The notes beneath the pieces are model-generated. The model did not search any database, was not told the origin of the DNA, and was given only the letters and a program-made list of their open reading frames with translations. 40,159 nucleotides of DNA from an uncultured Bryobacteraceae bacterium (GTDB lineage Bacteria > Acidobacteriota > Terriglobia > Bryobacterales > Bryobacteraceae), in assembly GCA_937920635.1 (NCBI GenBank), contig CAKZUE010000037.1:1-40159 (forward strand). Reading direction: 5' to 3'. Each line of letters starts with the position of its first letter. Position 1 is the stretch's first letter. The position numbers were made by a program, and so were the translations under genes. Below, piece after piece: positions 34,360-40,159 of the stretch.

Positions 34360-35319
34360 TCAGTCCCGGCGCTGATCCGGGCTGGGAGGCCGCCGGACGG
34401 CAGGGACGCTCGTATCGGCGGCGCCCGTCCGGATGTGCAGCGCGGCGGCGATGGATCTGGCAATCTCGCCCTGAATGGCGGAAAGGCCGTCGGCGGTTGT
34501 CTCGTAGCTTCCCGCCCATAGCGTTGCGCCCTTCCGCACGCCCACCATCCGCGCCGTCACCCGCAGCCGCTGCCCCTGCCGGCGGACGCTGCCCTCCACC
34601 AGCATGGAGGCGTTCCACTTGCCGGCCACCTCATCGAGCGACGGCGGCTTGCCCCGGTAGGCGGCAGTCAGGTTGCCGTTGACCACCCGGATCCCCGGCG
34701 TGCGGGCCAGCCGCTCGAGAATGCCCTCTCTCAGTGCGCCGGCGAAAGACTCGTCATCGGGATCTCCGCCAGCGGTCTCAAACGGCAGCACGGCGATGGT
34801 GGCCACCGGCGCCTCGCGCAGCTGCCGCATGGATTGCGCTTGCCACCAGCCGAGCAGGATTCCAGCGGCGGCCAGCAGCACCAGAATGCCAGCGAGCCTC
34901 CAGCCGCGGGGCATCGGCGTGAGCCTCGCGCCTTCCGCCGGTCCGGCGGCCGCAGGCAAATCGGAAGAATACAGGAACTCCGGAACGTAGGCGCCTTTGG
35001 GCAAAGTGATCCTGACAGCCTCCGTCCGCCCCGGACCCTGATAATACGCTTCCAGCCGCGCACGGAGCCGTCGCGCCTCCACGCGGACCACCGAGTCAAT
35101 TCGCGAATCGAACGACTCACCGCGGCCGAAAAACTCGATGCCGAGCGCGGATTCCTTCAGCCGGTCCGTCTCTCCGGCGAGGGTGGCTTCCACGAGGTGC
35201 TGGAGGAACTGCGGCAGGCGGCCGGCAGAGGAGAAACCTTCGCTGGCGACGACCTTCGCCAGCGCCGCCCGCACTTCGTCAGCGCCTGGCCGGCCGGAAT
35301 GGATCTCCACGGGCTTCAC
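34360..35319 (-). CDS. Membrane regulator: wHTH-like domain, TM helix, TolB-like domain
   Basis: About 319 residues. The N-terminal ~110 residues match a domain common in acidobacterial regulators (RLPQFLQHLVEATLAG, LKESALGIEFFGR, SFDSRIDSVVRVEARRLR, ITLPKGAYVPEF), regarded as a winged-helix-like effector part. One transmembrane helix follows (about 140-160, RLAGILVLLAAAGILLGWW), then a TolB/FlgO-like domain (IAVLPFETAGGD, VEGSVRRQGQRLRVTARMV, SYETTADGLSAIQGEIARSI). Many relatives continue into TPR repeats, but here the protein ends about 20 residues after that domain. The frame is open to 35505, but the first 60 residues are Arg/Ala-rich and unlike the family. GTG 35319 is chosen, five bases after a TATACT box; GTG 35310 is an alternative. 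Confidence 0.75.
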   Translation of the reverse strand: MKPVEIHSGRPGADEVRAALAKVVASEGFSSAGRLPQFLQHLVEATLAGETDRLKESALGIEFFGRGESFDSRIDSVVRVEARRLRARLEAYYQGPGRTEAVRITLPKGAYVPEFLYSSDLPAAAGPAEGARLTPMPRGWRLAGILVLLAAAGILLGWWQAQSMRQLREAPVATIAVLPFETAGGDPDDESFAGALREGILERLARTPGIRVVNGNLTAAYRGKPPSLDEVAGKWNASMLVEGSVRRQGQRLRVTARMVGVRKGATLWAGSYETTADGLSAIQGEIARSIAAALHIRTGAADTSVPAVRRPPSPDQRRD

Positions 35320-35324
35320 GGGCA

Positions 35325-35330
35325 AGTATA
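35325..35330 (-). promoter_or_regulatory. Candidate -10 box of the wHTH/TolB-like regulator
   Basis: TATACT on the minus strand, 5 bases before the GTG at 35319, so transcription would begin at or within the start codon. No matching -35 is seen. This supports the shorter protein start but is only a prediction. Confidence 0.35.
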
Positions 35331-35591
35331 ACTCGCACCGCTTCCCTGTGCGGCCCCCGATGGTGTGCCGCGCGTGGAGGCGGCGCCAATCCGTTTCTGT
35401 GCGGCGCGCGAAGGCCGCTTGAGCGGCCGGAGCAAGCGGTCCGCACGCGGCGCCGTGCCGTTGACCGCTCCTTGCGGGCGGTCGAGCGCCCTTCAGTCGC
35501 GGCACAGACTACAGCCTGCGGGTCCCCTCAGCCGTGATTGTTTGCACGGCCAGCGGGCCGTGGGCGCAACAGGCGGCCCCATGCGCCGGTC

Positions 35592-36221
35592 TCAGTAGCG
35601 CAAGCGGTAATACACGAGCTTCAGGTACTCGTTGTACACGCCGAGGAAGCCGTGCTCATTGTCCCACCACCGCTCGACGCTGTAGCGGCGGTCCGGCACG
35701 GCGAAGAACGCAATGCGGATGTCCGAGCCCCGGAGTTCCCTGGCGAAGATCCATCGCGCACGGCGCGTGTGGATGGCGTTGGTGACGATCAGCAGCGAGC
35801 GGACGGGATGTTGCCGCAGCCACGCGCGCAGCGCCAGCGCTTCATCGCGCGTGCTGGTGACCCCGCCTGGGAAGGGGATCTCATCGATCACCACCCGCGG
35901 CACGCCCTCGCGCTGGAGCATCTCCAGCGCCAGGTCGGTCACGTTCGGCACCAGGCCCATCTGCACGGCGCGGGAGGACTCGCTCCGCGCAATGGCGATG
36001 CGCGGCCCCAGCCCCTGCCTCCACAGCGCGGCGGCAGCCGCAGGGCGGGTGTCAAGATCGCCGTTCAGAAGAAAGATCAGATCCACGCGCTGCTCGGGGT
36101 CGGAATCGACCAGAAACGCGCCCGCCGCGGCCAGAATCCGCACCCGGGCCAGCCAGAGAAGTCCCGCCACGGCCAGCAGGGCCGCCAGCGCCACGAGCCA
36201 GCGCCGCCGGATTTGCATCAT
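35592..36221 (-). CDS. YdcF/SanA-like (DUF218) envelope protein
   Basis: A 209-residue protein with an N-terminal membrane anchor (about 8-36) and a DUF218 domain outside the membrane. Family features are VDLIFLLNGD at about 46-55 (usual form V-V-L-G-G), SSRAVQMG, the STRDEALAL motif near 122-130, TNAIHTRRARW near 146-156 and the end WWDNEHGFLGVYNEYLKLVYY. SanA and YdcF relatives affect envelope barrier function and vancomycin sensitivity; biochemical activity is not established. It starts 49 bases from the divergent ACT-protein gene. The ATG at 36218 is an equally good start. Confidence 0.87.
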   Translation of the reverse strand: MMQIRRRWLVALAALLAVAGLLWLARVRILAAAGAFLVDSDPEQRVDLIFLLNGDLDTRPAAAAALWRQGLGPRIAIARSESSRAVQMGLVPNVTDLALEMLQREGVPRVVIDEIPFPGGVTSTRDEALALRAWLRQHPVRSLLIVTNAIHTRRARWIFARELRGSDIRIAFFAVPDRRYSVERWWDNEHGFLGVYNEYLKLVYYRLRY

Positions 36222-36270
36222 AAACTCAGCGTATCCCTGCGGCCCGGCCTGTTACACTCGGGAAGGCCCC

Positions 36271-36651
36271 ATGGCGCTCCTGCTTGATTTCCGCGTGCAT
36301 CCTGGCGAATGGGCGGTGTGCCGGCTCGGTCCGGCAGATCCGTTGCCTGCCTGGGCGGCAGGCGCGTTCATCAGCATCACCCGTACCCCGGAGGAGCTCT
36401 CGATCGTCTGCGCGGCGGACGCGGTGCCGGAGGGCGTGCGCGCGGAGCGCGGCTGGGCGATGCTCAAACTCGCCGGACCGTTCGAGTTCCAGACCACTGG
36501 CGTGCTGGCCTCGTTTCTGGCCCCTCTGGCGGCGGAAGGCGTGCCGGTGTTCGCCATCTCCACCTACGACACCGACTGGGTGCTGGTGCCGGAACAGCGG
36601 CTGGCGGATGCGCTGCGGGCCCTGAAAGCCGCGGGGCATAATGAGATTTGA
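36271..36651 (+). CDS. ACT-domain protein (CASTOR-like)
   Basis: A 126-residue protein that looks like two tandem ACT folds, as in small aspartokinase-regulatory-like proteins: residues about 1-60 (SITRTPEELSIVCAAD) and 61-126 (KLAGPFEFQTTGVLASFLAPLAAEGVPVFAISTYDTDWVLV). ACT domains bind amino acids or other small ligands; no catalytic part is present. The ATG follows GGAAGG closely. A TACACT -10 box ends 12 bases before the start. It is the first gene of a plus-strand unit: its stop overlaps the sirtuin start by four bases (TTGA). Confidence 0.82.
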   Translation: MALLLDFRVHPGEWAVCRLGPADPLPAWAAGAFISITRTPEELSIVCAADAVPEGVRAERGWAMLKLAGPFEFQTTGVLASFLAPLAAEGVPVFAISTYDTDWVLVPEQRLADALRALKAAGHNEI

Positions 36652-37385
36652 CCCCCGACAATCCCATCGAGCAGGCGCGGCAGTGGATTGCCGCCGCGCA
36701 GCGCGTGGCCGCGCTCACGGGCGCAGGCATCTCGGCCGAGAGCGGGATTCCGACGTTCCGGAGTTCGGGCGGGCTGTGGCGGAATTTCCGCGCCGAGGAT
36801 CTGGCGACGCCGCAGGCGTTCGCGCGCGATCCGAAGACGGTCTGGGAGTGGTATGACTGGCGGCGCGGACTGATTGCCGGAGCGAAGCCGAACCTGGGCC
36901 ACTATGCGCTGGCTCAGCTCGAGCAGCGGCTCGGGGACCGCTTCACGCTGATCACGCAAAACGTGGACGGGCTGCACAACCGCGCCGGCTCGCAACGGGT
37001 GCTGAAACTGCACGGCGACATCTGGTGGACCATGTGCATCGCCTGCCGCGCGGTGCGCAGCGACTTCCGCGTGCCGCTGCCAGAGCTGCCGCCGCGCTGC
37101 GAGTCCTGTGGCGGGATGCTGCGTCCCGGAGTGGTGTGGTTCGGCGAGCCGCTGCCCGGCGCCACCTGGGAGCAGGCGGAAGAAGCCGTGCGGCGGTGCG
37201 AGCTGCTGATCGTGGCGGGCACGAGCGCCGTCGTGTATCCGGCGGCGTCGCTGGCGCCGCTCGGGCAGAGCCACGGAGCGCGCGTCATCGAAATCAACAC
37301 GGAGGAAACGCCGCTGAGCGGCTCGGCCGATCTCTGCCTGCGCGGTCCGTCAGGCGAGATCCTGCCGCAGATCATCGAATCATGA
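36648..37385 (+). CDS. cobB: NAD-dependent protein deacylase, class III-type sirtuin
   Basis: A 245-residue sirtuin that removes acyl groups from lysine using NAD. GAGISAESGIPTFR is at 25-38, QNVDGLH at 104-110, the catalytic His at 122 (KLHGD), the zinc cysteines at 130, 133, 151 and 154, and GTSAVVYPAA near 192-201. Tyr69 and Arg72 (WEWYDWRR) form the Y-x-x-R pair that in SIRT5 and E. coli CobB binds succinyl or malonyl groups, so desuccinylase activity is likely in addition to deacetylation. It starts with TTG at 36648 inside the ACT gene stop and ends in an ATGA overlap with larC. Confidence 0.93.
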   Translation: MTPDNPIEQARQWIAAAQRVAALTGAGISAESGIPTFRSSGGLWRNFRAEDLATPQAFARDPKTVWEWYDWRRGLIAGAKPNLGHYALAQLEQRLGDRFTLITQNVDGLHNRAGSQRVLKLHGDIWWTMCIACRAVRSDFRVPLPELPPRCESCGGMLRPGVVWFGEPLPGATWEQAEEAVRRCELLIVAGTSAVVYPAASLAPLGQSHGARVIEINTEETPLSGSADLCLRGPSGEILPQIIES

Positions 37386-38533
37386 AAATCGCCTATTTCG
37401 ACGCTTTTTCCGGCATCGCCGGGGACATGACCGTGGCTGCGCTCATCGACGCGGGCGCCGGGGCTCAGGCGCTGTTCGATGCGCTCGATTCCCTCGGCAC
37501 GGGGGCGCGGTTCCGTGCGGAGAAGGTGAAGCGCAAGGGCATCGCCGCCACGCATTTCACCGTCGAACACGAGGACCAGAAAAAGCACCGCCACCTGCCG
37601 CACATCGTGAAGATGATCGAGGGCTCCCGGCTGGCCGACCGGGCGAAACAGAACGCTATAAAAGTGTTTGAAGCGCTGGGCGCGGCCGAGGCCAGGGTGC
37701 ACGGAGTCCCCATCGAAAAGGTGCACTTCCATGAAGTGGGCGCGGTCGACTCGATCTGCGACATCGCCGGCGCCTGCCAGGCGCTGGAGATGCTGGGCGT
37801 GGAGGCGGTGCACGCCTCGAAGGTGAACACGGGCAGCGGTACGGTGGAAGCGGACCACGGCGTCATGCCAGTGCCTACGCCGGCGACGGCGCTGCTGCTG
37901 GAAGGCGTGCCGGTGTACTCGCGCGGGCCTGAGACGGAGCTGACGACGCCGACGGGCGCGGCGATCCTCGCGGCGCTCGCCCGGGGATACGGCGCCATGC
38001 CGCCCATGACCATCGAGCGCGCGGGCTTCGGCGCGGGCACAAAAGACTTTCCGATGATGGCCAACGTGCTGCGCGTGCTTATCGGCAAGGCGAGCGGCGC
38101 GCCGGAGACCACGCTGGTCTCCGTGATCGAGGCCAACATTGACGACGCGGCGCCGGAACTGCTCGGCCACGCCATGGAGAGGCTGCTGGAAGCCGGCGCG
38201 CTGGACGTGACGCTGGAGCCGGTGTACATGAAGAAGCAGCGGCCGGGCGTCCGGCTGTCCGTGATCGCGGCGCCGGAAGCGCGGGAGCGGCTGGCGGCGC
38301 TGCTGTTCGAGGAGACCACGACGCTGGGCGTGCGCTTCTGGGAGGCGGAGCGCCGCGTGCTGCCGCGCCGCCACGTGGAGGTGGAGACGCCCTACGGACC
38401 TGTGCGCGTGAAAGTAACGCCTTCGGGCAGCGCGCCCGAGTTCGAGGACTGCCGGCGGCTGGCGTTGCAGGCGGGCAAGCCGCTGAAAGAGATCTACGCC
38501 GCGGCGATCGCGGCCTACAGGAATTCGCAATGA
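37382..38533 (+). CDS. larC: Nickel-insertion protein LarC (nickel-pincer cofactor synthesis)
   Basis: A 383-residue protein. LarC inserts nickel into the pyridinium bis-thiocarboxylate precursor to make the nickel-pincer nucleotide cofactor of lactate racemase and related isomerases. Family marks are the N-terminal YFDAFSGIAGDM, VHFHEVGAVDSICDI near 118-132, a histidine-containing region (KKHRHLPHI), TPTGAAILAAL and EANIDDAAPE. It is a single uninterrupted frame; in some lactobacilli LarC needs a programmed frameshift, which is not so here. It overlaps the sirtuin and metG genes by ATGA at each end. larA, larB and larE are not in the window. Confidence 0.95.
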   Translation: MKIAYFDAFSGIAGDMTVAALIDAGAGAQALFDALDSLGTGARFRAEKVKRKGIAATHFTVEHEDQKKHRHLPHIVKMIEGSRLADRAKQNAIKVFEALGAAEARVHGVPIEKVHFHEVGAVDSICDIAGACQALEMLGVEAVHASKVNTGSGTVEADHGVMPVPTPATALLLEGVPVYSRGPETELTTPTGAAILAALARGYGAMPPMTIERAGFGAGTKDFPMMANVLRVLIGKASGAPETTLVSVIEANIDDAAPELLGHAMERLLEAGALDVTLEPVYMKKQRPGVRLSVIAAPEARERLAALLFEETTTLGVRFWEAERRVLPRRHVEVETPYGPVRVKVTPSGSAPEFEDCRRLALQAGKPLKEIYAAAIAAYRNSQ

Positions 38534-40159
38534 GCGACAAATTCTACATCACGACTCCGATCTACTACGTGAATTCGGCGCCGCATCTCGGCACGGTGTA
38601 TTGCACGCTGGCCGCGGACACGATCCGCCGCTACCAGGGGATGCTGGGCAAGAGGACGCTGCTGGTGACTGGCAGCGACGAGCACAGCCAGAATGTCGAA
38701 CGGGCGGCGAAGAAAAAAGGACTTTCTCCTTACGATTTTTCCACCGAACTGGCGGCGGAATTCCAGCGGGAATGGGATCTTTTCGGCGTCCCTTACCGCT
38801 TCATCCGGACGTCCGATCCGCGCCACCACGCCACCGTGCAGTGGCTGTTCGAGCGCTGCCGGGCCAACGGCCACATCGAAAAGGGCGCATACACGGGGCA
38901 GTATTGCTTCAATTGCGAGCTTTACGTCAACGACGCCCAGCCGGGCGACCCGTGCCCGGACTGCCAGCGGCCCACGGAAACGGTCACGGAAGAGAATTAC
39001 TTCTTCAAGCTGTCGGCATTTGAAAAGCCGTTGCTCGATCTGTACGAAAAGCAGCCCGATTTTGTTGTTCCCGATTACCGGATGAACGAAATCCGGTCGT
39101 TCGTGAAGGGCGGGCTGCGGGATCTCTCCATCACGCGCTCGAACCTCCAGTGGGGCATTCCGGTGCCGGTGGAGGGGCGGCACGTCTTCTATGTGTGGTT
39201 CGACGCGCTGATCAGCTATCTGACGGCGGTGCGGGAAGAGGAGTGGTGGCCTGCCGACGTCCATCTGATCGGGAAGGACATACTGCGCTTCCATGCCATT
39301 TACTGGCCGGCGTTTCTGATGGCGGCGGACCTGCCGCTGCCGAGGCGGATCGTGGCGCACGGCTGGATTCTCAAAGATTCGGTGAAGATGTCGAAGTCGC
39401 GCGGCAACGTGGTGCGCCCGGAGCCGCTGCGGCAGGTGATCGGCGCCGACGCGCTGCGCTACTTTCTGCTGCGCGAGATCCCGTTCGGGCAGGACGGCAA
39501 TTTCAGCTACGATGCGCTGATCACGCGCCTCAACGCGGATCTGGCCAACGGGCTGGGCAATCTGGTGTCGCGCACGCTGACGATGATCCGGCAGTACCGC
39601 GGCGGGCGGATTCCCGCGTTTGCGCCGGACGAGGCGGTCCGCGCGCAGGCGGAGGAGACGGTCCGCGGCTGGCGGGCGTCGTTCGACGCGTTCGAGTTTC
39701 ACCGCGGACTGGAACAGTTGTGGTCCCTGCTGGGCGCGGTGGACAAGGCGATCGTCGCTTATCAGCCGTGGATTCTGGCCAAGAAAGAGGACGCGGAGAG
39801 CCAGGCGAAACTCGACACCATTCTCGGAACGGCGGCGGAGGTGATCCGCATCGCCGCGGTGCTGCTTGCCCCCGTCATGCCGGAGGCGATGCAGAAAATC
39901 TGGTCACAGTTGGGGCTGGCAGGCATCGTGACAAGTGAGAGAATCGACCGGCTCGCCTGGGGCGGTTTCGAGGAAAACCAGGCGATCGGAGAGGTGGAGG
40001 CGGTGTTTCCGCGCCTCAACATGGGGAAGACCATTCAGAAAATCGAGGAGCTGGACGAGGTGGAAGCCGACCGCATTCAGGTGTTGCTCGGCAAGGCGGA
40101 AACGCCTGCACCGGCGCCATGGCAGCGTCCCGAAGGCGTTCCGCCGCTCGAGCCGGAGA
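38530..40159 (+). CDS. metG: Methionyl-tRNA synthetase (3' end outside window)
   Basis: 543 codons are visible and the frame is open at the right edge. It charges tRNA-Met. The HIGH-type motif PHLG is at 18-21, a zinc-knuckle region with paired cysteines (CFNCELYV and CPDC, about 125-145) follows, and KMSKSRGN begins at 286. The anticodon-binding helical domain then runs to about residue 500, ending in a segment with LNMGKTIQKIEELDE. Many MetRS of this type continue with a C-terminal tRNA-binding (EMAP/Trbp111-like) domain, which would lie past the edge. ATG 38530 overlaps the larC stop (ATGA), so translation is coupled. Confidence 0.97.
   Translation, partial: MSDKFYITTPIYYVNSAPHLGTVYCTLAADTIRRYQGMLGKRTLLVTGSDEHSQNVERAAKKKGLSPYDFSTELAAEFQREWDLFGVPYRFIRTSDPRHHATVQWLFERCRANGHIEKGAYTGQYCFNCELYVNDAQPGDPCPDCQRPTETVTEENYFFKLSAFEKPLLDLYEKQPDFVVPDYRMNEIRSFVKGGLRDLSITRSNLQWGIPVPVEGRHVFYVWFDALISYLTAVREEEWWPADVHLIGKDILRFHAIYWPAFLMAADLPLPRRIVAHGWILKDSVKMSKSRGNVVRPEPLRQVIGADALRYFLLREIPFGQDGNFSYDALITRLNADLANGLGNLVSRTLTMIRQYRGGRIPAFAPDEAVRAQAEETVRGWRASFDAFEFHRGLEQLWSLLGAVDKAIVAYQPWILAKKEDAESQAKLDTILGTAAEVIRIAAVLLAPVMPEAMQKIWSQLGLAGIVTSERIDRLAWGGFEENQAIGEVEAVFPRLNMGKTIQKIEELDEVEADRIQVLLGKAETPAPAPWQRPEGVPPLEPE

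Overview
The window is high-GC (about 65-70% in most genes by eye), gene-dense bacterial chromosome. It is probably from an acidobacterium of the Bryobacter/Solibacter type. I infer this from the gene mix rather than from any marker search: LPS-export genes (so a Gram-negative envelope), GroESL with a CIRCE-like operator, a sigma-54 cluster, a PknB-type kinase fused to a TonB domain, and two membrane-anchored regulators (HTH-TM-sensor and wHTH-TM-TolB-like) of a kind common in that phylum. No rRNA, tRNA, CRISPR array or insertion sequence was recognised.

Layout. 1-870: 3' part of a dynamin-like GTPase gene cut by the left edge. 1011-3084 (minus): groES-groEL with promoter and CIRCE-like operator. 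3370-6425 (plus): a large LptC/OstA-like protein followed by lptB. 6693-10773 (minus): a double zinc-finger protein with a very long low-complexity tail, then a TPR protein. 10881-13179 (plus): secreted GH51 arabinofuranosidase and an SDR oxidoreductase. 13194-20759 (minus): a tightly packed run tyrS, two MacB/FtsX-type permeases, an McrB-like NTPase, an McrC-like nuclease and a DHPS-like protein that lacks most canonical active-site residues. 20911-22883 (plus): a frameshifted HTH-TM-beta-propeller-like gene and a small membrane protein. 22965-24942 (minus): kinase-TonB fusion and a small coiled-coil protein. 25116-26289 (plus): Spy/CpxP-like periplasmic protein, terminator, small membrane protein. 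26246-33291 (minus): rpoN-hpf-rapZ-nadA-moaA-glycosyltransferase-Smr. 33292-34359: about 1.07 kb without a confident gene but with hairpins and a good plus-strand terminator. 34360-36221 (minus): wHTH/TolB-like regulator and a YdcF/SanA-like protein. 36271-40159 (plus): ACT protein, class-III-type sirtuin, larC and metG, each joined to the next by a 4-nt stop/start overlap; metG runs off the right edge.

The points most worth a second look are the lower-GC McrBC-like pair sitting with 3-nt and 11-nt junctions inside a housekeeping-gene run and followed by a degenerate DHPS paralogue; the kinase-TonB fusion; the poly-C frameshift; the double zinc-finger protein; several -10-like boxes placed 5-8 nt before start codons, which suggests leaderless transcription; and the structured, AT-richer segment that ends in an intrinsic terminator near 34.0-34.26 kb.
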